Position numbers and translations under genes: made by a program. Shown here piece after piece: positions 19,772 to 27,643 of a stretch of 64,000 nucleotides of DNA (position 1 is its first letter; each line of letters begins with the position of its first letter). The notes beneath the pieces are model-generated. The model was given only the letters and a program-made list of their open reading frames with translations. It made no database searches and was not told the origin of the DNA. The stretch lies in assembly GCA_029550345.1 (NCBI GenBank), contig JAKPHK010000068.1, positions 124,001 through 188,000 on the forward strand. The letters are read 5' to 3'. Origin of the DNA: Pseudomonadota bacterium. Lineage in GTDB: Bacteria > Pseudomonadota > Alphaproteobacteria > Sphingomonadales > Sphingomonadaceae.

Positions 19772-20142
19772 TCCCAGTCCAGAGCCCCCATCTTCCAGGC
19801 ATATATCAGCCCGAACACCAGTTCGCCGATGAACACCATCATCGTGATCCACGCGGCCCAGCCCATTTCGAGGAAGCTGACCGACCAGGGGAACAGGAAG
19901 GCCGCTTCAAGATCGAAAACGATGAACAGAATCGCAACCAGATAGAAGCGCACGTCGAACTGGCTGCGCGGTTCCTCGAACGCGGGAAAGCCGCATTCGT
20001 ACTCGCTTTCCTTTTCCGCGGTCGGATTGTGGGCGCCGGTCAAGCGGGCCACGCCCATCGGCAGGAATACGAAGGCCGCCGAAAGCGCGAAGGCGATCCC
20101 GAGATAGATCAGGATCGGCAGGTACTGCGAAAGGTCTACCAA
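19768..20142 (-). CDS. nuoA: NADH-quinone oxidoreductase subunit A, TTG start
   Basis: A three-helix membrane subunit of about 124 residues. The conserved loop between helices 1 and 2, with the ECGF motif ([16 protein letters not shown]), and the [11 protein letters not shown] motif are diagnostic of NuoA/ND3. No ATG fits the family N-terminus; TTG at 20142 ([14 protein letters not shown]) does, with an AAGGCGAG sequence about 9 bases upstream. It is the first nuo gene. The 107 bases before it, up to the aldehyde dehydrogenase stop, should hold the promoter or a read-through region; I see no convincing -35/-10 pair there. Confidence 0.93.
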   Translation of the reverse strand: MVDLSQYLPILIYLGIAFALSAAFVFLPMGVARLTGAHNPTAEKESEYECGFPAFEEPRSQFDVRFYLVAILFIVFDLEAAFLFPWSVSFLEMGWAAWITMMVFIGELVFGLIYAWKMGALDWE

Positions 20143-20249
20143 GGAGCCACACTCGCCTTGCTGAACAGATAGCCGCGCCCTAGTCCCGGCGCAGCTTCGG
20201 TGCAAGGGGGCCACCCCCCAGATTCAGCCCTATGTGACGAAAAATTCCC

Positions 20250-21683
20250 CTACTTCTTCAGCTCCCGCTTCAGCGTGGCCTGGGTTTCCTTGCCGTAAGG
20301 CGGCTTGAATCCCGATAGTTTGCCGACATCGAGCCCGGACTGGCGATAGACCGCCCGCGCGTGGCTGAAAGTGCGGAACCCGTCGATGCCGTGATAACTT
20401 CCCATGCCGGACGGCCCGACTCCGCCAAACGGCAGGTCTTCCATGGCATTGTGGAACAGCACATCGTTGACCGTGACGCCACCCGAAATGGTGCGCGAGA
20501 GAACCTTTTCCTCCTCAGCCCGGTCATCCCCGAAATAGTAGAGCCCCAGCGGGCGATCGTGGGCATTGACGTAATCAATCGCCTGATCGATCGAATCATA
20601 GGTCATCACCGGCAGGATCGGGCCGAAGATTTCCTCCTGCATCACCTTCATGTCGTCGTTCACGCCGCGCACGATGGTAAGCGGCATCTTGTTGCCGTTG
20701 GACGATTTGAAGTCCTCACCGGCCGGATTGACCTCGATCAGCTCGGCCCCCTTTGCCCGGGCATCCTCAAGATAGCCCTGCAGCCGCTCGAAATTCCGAC
20801 CGTTGACGACGGACGTATAGTCATCGTTGCCCAGCAGGGTCGGATACATCGCCGCGACGCCGCCCCTGATGCTCTCGATGACATCACCTTCCTGATCCTT
20901 GGCCACCAGAAGATAGTCCGGCGCCAGGCAGATCTGGCCGGCATTCATCATCTTGCCCATGGCGATCCGCTCACCGGCCTTGTTCTTGTCGGCGCTGCGG
21001 CCAATGAAAGTCGGGCTCTTGCCACCCAGCTCCAGCGTTACCGGAACCAGATTATCGGCCGCCGCCCGCATGATGTGCTTGCCGACACTGGTCGCCCCGG
21101 TAAAAATCAGGTGATCGAAGGCCAGCTTGCTGAAGGCCGTGCCAACTTCAACCCCACCGGTGAACACCGCCATTTCGTCTTCGGCGAAATATTGCGGCAC
21201 CAGTTCGGCAAACAGATCGGCGACCCGCTCGGTAAATTCGCTCGGCTTGATCATGGCGCGGTTGCCGGCGGCCAGAATCCCGGCCATCGGCACCATCACC
21301 ATGCCGATCGGGAAGTTCCACGGGGCGATCACCCCAACCACGCCCTTGGGCTGATAAACGACCTTGGCCTTCGCCCCGATCAGGCCGAGCGGGAACATCG
21401 CCTTGCGCTTTTCATCGCGGCTCCACGCATCGAAATGCTTTTTGGCATGCTTGAGCGCGCCGACCGACGGCATGATATCAGTCATCAGGGTCTGCTCGAC
21501 ACTGCGATGCCCGAAATCAGCGCTGACCGCCTTGGCAAAGGCATCCTTGTGGTCGATCAGCAGGGCAATCGCGCGATCGATCCGATCACGCCGGGCACCG
21601 TGGCTTTCGGGCATCGCAGCGGCAAAAGCACCGCGCTGTTTCGCCAGTACGGCACTCATGCGTTCGATTTCTGCGGCGCTCAT
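20250..21683 (-). CDS. Coniferyl-aldehyde-dehydrogenase-like NAD(P)-dependent aldehyde dehydrogenase
   Basis: A 477-residue cytoplasmic enzyme of the ALDH superfamily (class 3-like, without membrane anchor) that oxidises aldehydes to acids. The catalytic pair is visible: Glu219 in LELGGKSP and Cys252 in NAGQICLAP. The cofactor-binding region includes IAPWNFPIGM and FTGATSVGK. I start at 21683 (MSAAEIERM), 7 bases after GGGAGGG; an ATG two codons earlier leaves too little spacing. Sequence resembles coniferyl aldehyde dehydrogenases, but the natural substrate cannot be fixed. It is on the same strand as nuo and ends 107 bases before nuoA. Confidence 0.85.
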   Translation of the reverse strand: MSAAEIERMSAVLAKQRGAFAAAMPESHGARRDRIDRAIALLIDHKDAFAKAVSADFGHRSVEQTLMTDIMPSVGALKHAKKHFDAWSRDEKRKAMFPLGLIGAKAKVVYQPKGVVGVIAPWNFPIGMVMVPMAGILAAGNRAMIKPSEFTERVADLFAELVPQYFAEDEMAVFTGGVEVGTAFSKLAFDHLIFTGATSVGKHIMRAAADNLVPVTLELGGKSPTFIGRSADKNKAGERIAMGKMMNAGQICLAPDYLLVAKDQEGDVIESIRGGVAAMYPTLLGNDDYTSVVNGRNFERLQGYLEDARAKGAELIEVNPAGEDFKSSNGNKMPLTIVRGVNDDMKVMQEEIFGPILPVMTYDSIDQAIDYVNAHDRPLGLYYFGDDRAEEEKVLSRTISGGVTVNDVLFHNAMEDLPFGGVGPSGMGSYHGIDGFRTFSHARAVYRQSGLDVGKLSGFKPPYGKETQATLKRELKK

Positions 21684-21828
21684 GGCCATGCCCTCCCGTT
21701 GCTCTTTGCCACTCTTTTTCACGGATCGCACCGGTCTGGCAAGTGCAGAAGGCCGCCAGGCAATTGCCCGCTTCCATCAAGCCGCAAAAGTGATAGGCAG
21801 GTCCGAATTGATCCAGGGAGTTAACTTG

Positions 21829-22323
21829 ATGATGCGCTTGATCAAAGCCGCTTTTGCCATGCTTGCCGCTTTGGCCGCGCTTCAGGCTCCGCCATCGGCA
21901 GCAAAGAACGTCGTCGCCGATGTCGATCAGCTTGCCTCGGTGATGAAGGACGCGGGCTACAAGGTCGAGATCAAGGATATGAAAGGCGAACGCTTCATCG
22001 CCGTGGAAAGCTCCGGCTACAAGTATGCGATCTTCCCGTTCGGCTGCGACGATGCCGGGAAGAACTGCAAGTCGGTGCAGTTTTTCGTGGCCTTCGATCC
22101 CAAGTCTAGCCCGACGCTGGAGCAGATGAACGGCTATGCCCGCGAATACCGCTGGGGCCGTGTCTATCTCGACAAGGATGGCGATCCGGCGGTGGAATTC
22201 GATCTCGATCTCGAAAAAGGCGGTATGTCGGCCGAGCTTTTCCTCGATAACGTCGAATATTGGGAGGCGATCATGGTCGCCTATGCCGATTGGGTTTTCG
22301 GGGGCAAGGACGAAAAGAAGTAG
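21829..22323 (+). CDS. Exported YbjN-domain protein
   Basis: A 164-residue protein beginning with an N-terminal hydrophobic segment (MMRLIKAAFAMLAALAALQA) that reads as a signal peptide. The mature part matches the YbjN domain pattern: a KVEIKDMKGERFIAV strand region, a Cys-containing FPFGCDDAGKNCKSVQFFVAF middle, and an acidic FDLDLEKGGMSAELFLDNV end. YbjN-domain proteins are linked to stress and secretion regulation in other bacteria, but the exported forms are not characterised. The ATG at 21829 follows AGGGAG by 8 bases. It is divergent from the aldehyde dehydrogenase. Confidence 0.75.
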   Translation: MMRLIKAAFAMLAALAALQAPPSAAKNVVADVDQLASVMKDAGYKVEIKDMKGERFIAVESSGYKYAIFPFGCDDAGKNCKSVQFFVAFDPKSSPTLEQMNGYAREYRWGRVYLDKDGDPAVEFDLDLEKGGMSAELFLDNVEYWEAIMVAYADWVFGGKDEKK

Positions 22324-22417
22324 GACCACCCCCTACTTTCCGACGATTGCCTTTGCTGCGCCGCAGCACTAGAGCGGTGCGGAATCGTTCCCAAAGAAGC
22401 TGAGAGGTTGCCCAGCC

Positions 22418-23614
22418 ATGGCCCAGATTTCCGCCAACGATCCGATCGTCGTCCTTTCCTTCGCGCGTACCCCGATGGGTGCGATGCAGGGCGCGCTTGC
22501 CGATGTCAGCGCCACCGATCTGGGCGCCACCGCCATCAAGAGCGCGGTCGAACGCGCCGGGATCGCCGGTGAGGATGTTGAGCGTGTCTATATGGGCTGC
22601 GTGCTTCCGGCTGGCCTGGGCCAGGCCCCTGCCCGTCAGGCAACGATCAAGGCCGGCCTGCCCAAATCGGTTCAGGCGACGACCGTCAACAAGGTCTGCG
22701 GCTCAGGGATGCAGACCGTTATCATGGGCGCAGAAGCGCTGGCGGCAGGGACGATCGACATGGTCGTATCCGGCGGCATGGAATCGATGACCAACGCCCC
22801 CTATTTGCTCAAGAAGCATCGCTCGGGCGCGCGCATCGGTCATGACACCGCTTATGACCATATGTTCCTCGATGGGCTGGAAGATGCCTATGAGCCGGGC
22901 CGGGCCATGGGCACTTTTGCGCAGGACACCGCCAACGCCTATCAGCTGACCCGCGAGAACCAGGACGATTACGCGATCGAATCGCTGCGCCGGGCCAATG
23001 CGGCGATCGCCGATGGCGCCTTTACTGCCGAGATTGCGCCGGTCACCGTGGTAAGCCGTGCTGGCGAAACCGTCGTCGATACCGATGAAGGCCCCGGCAA
23101 GGGCCGCCCCGACAAGATCCCCGGCCTGCGCCCGGCCTTTGCCAAGGACGGCACGATCACCGCGGCAACCTCCAGCTCGATCTCTGACGGCGCCGCCGCG
23201 CTGGTGCTGACCCGGGCCAGCGTTGCAGCGGACAAAGGCTTGTCGCCGGTTGCAACCGTGGTTGCAGTAGCCGCGCACGCGCAGGAACCCAAGGATTTCA
23301 CCACAGCTCCGGTTGGCGCGATCAACAAGGTTCTGGCCAAGGCTGGCTGGTCGATGGCCGACGTAGATCTGTTCGAAGTCAACGAGGCTTTCGCCTGTGT
23401 GGCGATGTTCGCGATGCATGATCTGGGCATCCCGCACGAAAAGGTGAACGTTCACGGCGGAGCGACCGCGCTGGGCCACCCGATCGGCGCTTCCGGTGCG
23501 CGCATCGTGACCACGCTGATCGCCGCCTTGCAGCGCCACGGTAAGACCAAGGGCGTGGCCAGCCTGTGCATTGGCGGCGGCGAAGCGACTGCGGTGGCGA
23601 TCGAACTGGTCTGA
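22418..23614 (+). CDS. Acetyl-CoA C-acetyltransferase (thiolase)
   Basis: A 398-residue thiolase that condenses two acetyl-CoA or cleaves 3-ketoacyl-CoA. The nucleophilic Cys94 is in NKVCGSGMQ, the active-site NEAFA motif follows, His354 is in [10 protein letters not shown], and the second Cys384 is in CIGGGEATA. Length is typical for the family. The start at 22418 follows a GAGAGG sequence by about 10 bases. The direction (biosynthetic or degradative) cannot be told from sequence; no phaB or acyl-CoA dehydrogenase gene is adjacent. Confidence 0.92.
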   Translation: MAQISANDPIVVLSFARTPMGAMQGALADVSATDLGATAIKSAVERAGIAGEDVERVYMGCVLPAGLGQAPARQATIKAGLPKSVQATTVNKVCGSGMQTVIMGAEALAAGTIDMVVSGGMESMTNAPYLLKKHRSGARIGHDTAYDHMFLDGLEDAYEPGRAMGTFAQDTANAYQLTRENQDDYAIESLRRANAAIADGAFTAEIAPVTVVSRAGETVVDTDEGPGKGRPDKIPGLRPAFAKDGTITAATSSSISDGAAALVLTRASVAADKGLSPVATVVAVAAHAQEPKDFTTAPVGAINKVLAKAGWSMADVDLFEVNEAFACVAMFAMHDLGIPHEKVNVHGGATALGHPIGASGARIVTTLIAALQRHGKTKGVASLCIGGGEATAVAIELV

Positions 23615-23651
23615 CCTTCGGCTTGCAAGCCAATCACAGAAGTCTAAGCTG

Positions 23652-23677
23652 CTCCTCAGGAAAAACATCCTGAGGAG
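23652..23677 (+). promoter_or_regulatory. Hairpin that covers the Shine-Dalgarno of the downstream lipoprotein gene
   Basis: CTCCTCAGG (23652-23660) and CCTGAGGAG (23669-23677) are exact inverted complements separated by an 8-base loop. The ribosome-binding sequence GAGGAGGG (23672-23679) for the ATG at 23685 lies mostly in the 3' arm. Folding would hide it, so translation could depend on temperature or on a trans-acting partner. There is no U-run after the stem, so it is not a typical terminator for the thiolase gene. Confidence 0.6.
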
Positions 23678-23684
23678 GGTTCTG

Positions 23685-24098
23685 ATGCGCCTAACCGGCA
23701 AGATCGTCTTGACCGCCACTCTGGCCCTGGCGCTCGCGGCCTGCGGCAAGAAGGAGGAGGCTCCCGCAGCTACGGCCAGTGAAACCACCGCCGATGCGAC
23801 AATGACCGATGCCGCGGCTTCAGGGCCAAAGCCTGGCACTTATGAAGTAACCGATGCTGCCGGCAAGAAGGTCGGCACGACCACGATCAACGCCGATGGC
23901 ACTTACGCCGACGATATGGCCACTGGCCAGCGTATCGCCGGGATCGTCAAGGTGAGTGACGGCAAGACTTGCTTCGACCCGTCCGGTCCTGCTGCAGCCC
24001 AGTGCTTTACCGAAAGCGCGCCCGCAGCCGATGGCAGCTTCACCGCAACCGACGAAAAAGGCGCGGTTGTGACCGTCCGCCCGGTTCCGGCGAAATAG
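23685..24098 (+). CDS. Small lipoprotein of unknown function
   Basis: A 137-residue protein with a lipoprotein signal peptide: hydrophobic core followed by lipobox LAAC (Cys20), then a KKEEAPAATASETTAD linker. The mature domain has a beta-strand-rich pattern (GTYEVTDAAGKKVGTTTIN, GTYADDMATGQ) and ends RPVPAK. Two further cysteines (in KTCFDP and AQCFTE) may form a disulfide. The start at 23685 follows a strong but hairpin-covered Shine-Dalgarno. No family is recognised; it lies convergent with the SH3 gene. Confidence 0.75.
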   Translation: MRLTGKIVLTATLALALAACGKKEEAPAATASETTADATMTDAAASGPKPGTYEVTDAAGKKVGTTTINADGTYADDMATGQRIAGIVKVSDGKTCFDPSGPAAAQCFTESAPAADGSFTATDEKGAVVTVRPVPAK

Positions 24099-24123
24099 GC
24101 GACTGACGCTTGCGTGGGGGGCT

Positions 24124-24597
24124 TCAGGGCTCCCCCGCACCCCATATGCGGTCTTGGGGCACGAAGCCTTTGCGCGGCCCGACGCTCATCTGACACCAGC
24201 CGTTGCCGCAATCTCCCAGTACCCCGACCACGCCGGGGGCGAGCCGCCACAGCAGCTTCGCATCGCCGCGCCCGGCATCGCGCATATCGGCCGGCGTTTT
24301 CCCGCGAATGTATCCGGTGCGCTGGCGCGTCAGGAAGCGGGCCAGCACCCAGCCTTGCGCACCGTCCGGATCTTCGACCAGCCGCCAGCCCTCTTTCAGG
24401 CGCAGCACCTTGAGCGGCAATGCCGGGCGCTTGTAAACCCACAGGATCCGATAGTCCTCGCCCGGCCCCACCCGCATATTGACCTCACTTGCCCGGATTG
24501 ACGCCCAGTAGGGAGTCTGCACCGCATCCTGCGCCAATGCAGGAACGGCAAGGCCCAGCGCGGCCAGAATCAGGAACAATTTGCGAATGATCGGCAT
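24124..24597 (-). CDS. Exported bacterial SH3-domain protein
   Basis: A 157-residue protein with a signal peptide (MPIIRKLFLILAALGLAVPA). The mature part has features of two bacterial SH3-like modules: the first around NMRVGPGEDYRILWVYKRPALPLKV, the second around KLLWRLAPGVVGVLGDCGNGWCQ. Such domains often bind peptidoglycan, which fits a periplasmic location. A pair of cysteines near the end (in GDCGNGWC) could form a disulfide. It is transcribed away from the neighbouring dehydrogenase. Confidence 0.8.
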   Translation of the reverse strand: MPIIRKLFLILAALGLAVPALAQDAVQTPYWASIRASEVNMRVGPGEDYRILWVYKRPALPLKVLRLKEGWRLVEDPDGAQGWVLARFLTRQRTGYIRGKTPADMRDAGRGDAKLLWRLAPGVVGVLGDCGNGWCQMSVGPRKGFVPQDRIWGAGEP

Positions 24598-24676
24598 GGC
24601 CGGACTCTTAGCGCGTGGGCGCCGATCTCTTCAAGCCGCTTGACCCGCCCGCCCCCGACCGCCTAGCGATCACCTT

Positions 24677-25696
24677 ATGACAGTGGTCACCGACACCAGG
24701 CTAACCCGGCGCCTTGAAGGCAAACCGCGCGTCCACGTAACGCGCCATCTGCTGCCTTCGATCGAAGCGCGCATGAACGAATTGTTCGAGGTGGTTCTGA
24801 ACCTTGAGGATCGGCCGCTCAGCCGCGATGAACTAGTCGCGGCGATGCGCGATTGCGACGTGCTGGTGCCGACCGTCACGGACCGGATCGATGCCGGAAT
24901 GCTGGATGAGGCTGGTGATCGGCTTGGCCTGATCGCCAATTTCGGGGCGGGCATCGAGCACATCGACCTTACCGCAGCGCGGGCCCGCAAGGTGATCGTC
25001 ACCAACACGCCGGGCGTCTTCACCGACGATACCGCCGATCTTGCCATGATGCTGGTCCTGTCTGTCCCGCGCCGCCTGGGTGAAGGCAGCAGGCTTGTCC
25101 GCGATGGCAAGTGGACCGGCTGGGCACCCAACGCGATGCTGGGCCATTGCATCGGAGGCAAGCGGCTGGGGATCGTCGGGATGGGCCGGATCGGCCAGGC
25201 CGTTGCCCACCGCGCGCGCGCGTTCGGGCTGGAGATCGTCTATCACAACCGCAATCGCCTGCCTTCAAGCGTGGAGAATATGCTGGGCGCAAGCTACGAG
25301 CCGGACCTTGACCGGCTGTTCACGGATTGTGACATCATTTCGCTGCACACCCCGGCCGGATCGGGCACGCACCATCTGGTCAATGCCGCCCGCCTTTCGC
25401 TGATGAAGTCCACCGCTTACCTGATCAACACCGCACGCGGCGATCTGATTGACGAAGACGCCTTGATCGCAGCGCTGGAAAACGGCACCATCGCCGGGGC
25501 CGGGCTCGATGTCTTCGCGCGGGAACCGGAAGTCAATCCCCGGCTGATAGCCTTGCCTGGTGTCATCACCCTGCCCCACCTGGGCAGCGCGACGATCGAA
25601 GGGCGCGAACACGCCGGTGAAAAGGTTATCGCCAACATCCGCTTCTGGGTCGATGGCCACCGCCCGCCCGATCAGGTGCTGGAAGGCTGGGCATAG
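24677..25696 (+). CDS. D-isomer-specific 2-hydroxyacid dehydrogenase (glyoxylate/hydroxypyruvate reductase type)
   Basis: A 339-residue cytoplasmic NAD(P)-dependent enzyme. The Rossmann motif GMGRIG is at residues 168-173, and the catalytic triad is Arg254 (NTARGDL), Glu283 (AREPEVN) and His301 (LPHLGSAT). Length is normal. The family includes D-glycerate dehydrogenases and glyoxylate reductases; the substrate remains uncertain. It is a single gene, with 79 bases to the divergent SH3 gene and 118 to amt. Confidence 0.88.
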   Translation: MTVVTDTRLTRRLEGKPRVHVTRHLLPSIEARMNELFEVVLNLEDRPLSRDELVAAMRDCDVLVPTVTDRIDAGMLDEAGDRLGLIANFGAGIEHIDLTAARARKVIVTNTPGVFTDDTADLAMMLVLSVPRRLGEGSRLVRDGKWTGWAPNAMLGHCIGGKRLGIVGMGRIGQAVAHRARAFGLEIVYHNRNRLPSSVENMLGASYEPDLDRLFTDCDIISLHTPAGSGTHHLVNAARLSLMKSTAYLINTARGDLIDEDALIAALENGTIAGAGLDVFAREPEVNPRLIALPGVITLPHLGSATIEGREHAGEKVIANIRFWVDGHRPPDQVLEGWA

Positions 25697-25814
25697 GCGC
25701 CCTTCGCGCAACATTACTACGCCAGACGGCTTGCACCCGCTGCAAACCTTGCATTAATGCCGCCTCGATAATGGAATCAAGAATGGTGCCGATCGGGTGC
25801 CGGGGGAGCATTGA

Positions 25815-27140
25815 ATGCGCGTCTTTTCAGCGATCGGCCTTTTGACCATCGGACTGCTTGCACCGGCGATTGCTGCAGCGCAGCCTGCTGCCATCGAACC
25901 GGATGTCACCGCAGGTGTGCTGAACAGTGGCGATACGGCCTGGGTACTCGTTTCTGCGGCTTTGGTGATGATCATGGCTGCCCCAGGGCTGACGCTGTTC
26001 TATGGCGGGCTGCTGCGCGCCAAGAACTTCCTGTCGGTGATGGTGCAAACCGGTGCCATTGTAGCTGCCGTATCGGTGCTGTGGATCGTGATCGGCTATT
26101 CGCTGGCTTTCAGCCCGGGAACCAGCGGCTGGATCGGCAATCTTGACATGGCCATGCTCAACAACACGGTCGATGTGCTGCACGCCGACACCGACATTTC
26201 GGTGCGAACCAATGCGCTGTTCCAGATGACTTTCGCCGCCATAACCCCGGCGCTGATGGTCGGCGCCTGGGCCGATCGTGCGCGGTTCGGCTGGGTGGTT
26301 GGCTTCTCGGCGCTGTGGAGCTTGCTGGTTTATGTCCCGGTCGCGCACTGGATCTGGGGCGATGGCTGGCTGGCGGCGATGGGGACCAAGGATTTCGCAG
26401 GCGGGATCGTCGTCCACACCACCGCCGGGATTTCGGCGCTGGTCGGCGCAGCCCTGGTCGGCAAACGGCAGGGCTTTCCCAAAACCATCATGTTGCCGCA
26501 CAGCCCGTCGCTGACCATGGTCGGCGCAGCGCTGCTGTGGGCCGGCTGGTTCGGCTTTAACGGCGGATCGGCGCTTGCCGCCAGCGACGATGCGGTCAGC
26601 GCGATCATCAACACGCATCTGGGCGCCAGCATGGCCGCCCTCACCTGGTTGCTGATTGAGCGGATCAAGATCGGCAAACCGACCAGCATCGGCTTTGCAA
26701 CCGGCGCGATCGCCGGGCTGGCAACGATTACGCCGGCGGCCGGTTTCGTCTCACCGGGAGCGGCCATTCTGATCGGAATCGTGGGTGCGCTGGTCTGTTT
26801 CCCGATGATCCAGCTGGTCAAGCGCAAGCTCGAAATCGACGATTCGCTCGACGTTTTCGCGGTCCATGGGATGGGCGGGATCACCGGATCCTTGCTGCTC
26901 GCGATCTTCCTGAACGCCGATACCTTTGGCGGAGCGGGATATGATGAAGGCGCCTCGATGCTGAGCCAGCTTGCCGCGCAAGGCATCGGGGTTTTTGCGG
27001 TTGTGGCCTGGTCAGCGCTTGCCACCGCCCTGATCGCCATTGTGGTCGGGCTGTTTTTCCCGATGCGCGTCGGCGAAGATGACGAACGCGAAGGCCTTGA
27101 CCTTACCAGCCACGGCGAACGCGCCTGGGAGATGGATTGA
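25815..27140 (+). CDS. amt: Ammonium transporter
   Basis: A 441-residue Amt/Mep/Rh-type channel with a cleavable signal peptide (MRVFSAIGLLTIGLLAPAIA) and about 11 transmembrane helices. The family's conserved segments are visible, including an FYGGLLRAKN region, a twin-His site of the first type in GIVVHTTAGISALVGA, and FAVHGMGGITGSLL with the second His. It admits ammonia/ammonium for nitrogen nutrition. No glnK/PII gene stands directly next to it, unlike many amt loci. Upstream, 25697-25814 holds no clear sigma-54 site. Confidence 0.92.
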   Translation: MRVFSAIGLLTIGLLAPAIAAAQPAAIEPDVTAGVLNSGDTAWVLVSAALVMIMAAPGLTLFYGGLLRAKNFLSVMVQTGAIVAAVSVLWIVIGYSLAFSPGTSGWIGNLDMAMLNNTVDVLHADTDISVRTNALFQMTFAAITPALMVGAWADRARFGWVVGFSALWSLLVYVPVAHWIWGDGWLAAMGTKDFAGGIVVHTTAGISALVGAALVGKRQGFPKTIMLPHSPSLTMVGAALLWAGWFGFNGGSALAASDDAVSAIINTHLGASMAALTWLLIERIKIGKPTSIGFATGAIAGLATITPAAGFVSPGAAILIGIVGALVCFPMIQLVKRKLEIDDSLDVFAVHGMGGITGSLLLAIFLNADTFGGAGYDEGASMLSQLAAQGIGVFAVVAWSALATALIAIVVGLFFPMRVGEDDEREGLDLTSHGERAWEMD

Positions 27141-27153
27141 GGCCGTGCCAGCG

Positions 27154-27639
27154 ATGGACGCTGCGCCCGAACCGCCCTGGCGCACGACCTATCTGGACAT
27201 AATCAGGCAGAGCTTCAGACCCGCAGGCCGGGCAAAGCTGACCGATCTGGTCGGCTTCTGGTTGAGCGCCGCTTTTCTGCAGATGGTGGTTGGCCTGCCC
27301 TTGTTGCTGCTGCTGAGCAGTGAAACCTTTCAAAGGGCGATGGAGATCGTCTGGCTGGTCCTGCTCGTCCCGCTTCCGGCATTGATGGTCCGTCGCCTTC
27401 ACGATCAGGGCCGGTCAGGAAAATGGCTGTGCCTGGCGCTGCCGGGACTGGCACTGTGGCTTGCGCAAAAGACCATCGCGCTGACCACCGGCCTCGATGC
27501 CAGAGTGCGCTTCGATACCTTCGCCTGGCCGCTGGACTGGCTTCAGACCGGCACGACACTGGCCCTGATAATCCTGATGCTGCTTCCTTCCACGCGGGGT
27601 CCAAACCGCTTCGGTCCGGACCCGCGCTGGCCGGATTAG
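27154..27639 (+). CDS. DUF805-type membrane protein
   Basis: A 161-residue inner-membrane protein with three to four helices. The short motif RRLHDQGRSGKW is diagnostic of the DUF805 (YhaH-like) family, in which a histidine sits in a loop after the second helix. Function is unknown. It begins 13 bases after amt, so it may be co-transcribed. The ATG at 27154 and a GTG at 27145 both have imperfect Shine-Dalgarno spacing; I used the ATG. It ends 4 bases from the convergent next gene. Confidence 0.75.
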   Translation: MDAAPEPPWRTTYLDIIRQSFRPAGRAKLTDLVGFWLSAAFLQMVVGLPLLLLLSSETFQRAMEIVWLVLLVPLPALMVRRLHDQGRSGKWLCLALPGLALWLAQKTIALTTGLDARVRFDTFAWPLDWLQTGTTLALIILMLLPSTRGPNRFGPDPRWPD

Positions 27640-27643
27640 TGCC

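Noticed and set aside
20190..20225. G/C-rich GGGGG...CCCC inverted sequence before nuoA as a terminator
   Set aside because: Arms are short and imperfect and no U-run follows on the minus strand.
25720..25760. Possible sigma-54 promoter before amt (GGC...TGC around a TTGCAC)
   Set aside because: The GG and GC elements do not have the required N10 spacing, so it is not a -24/-12 site.
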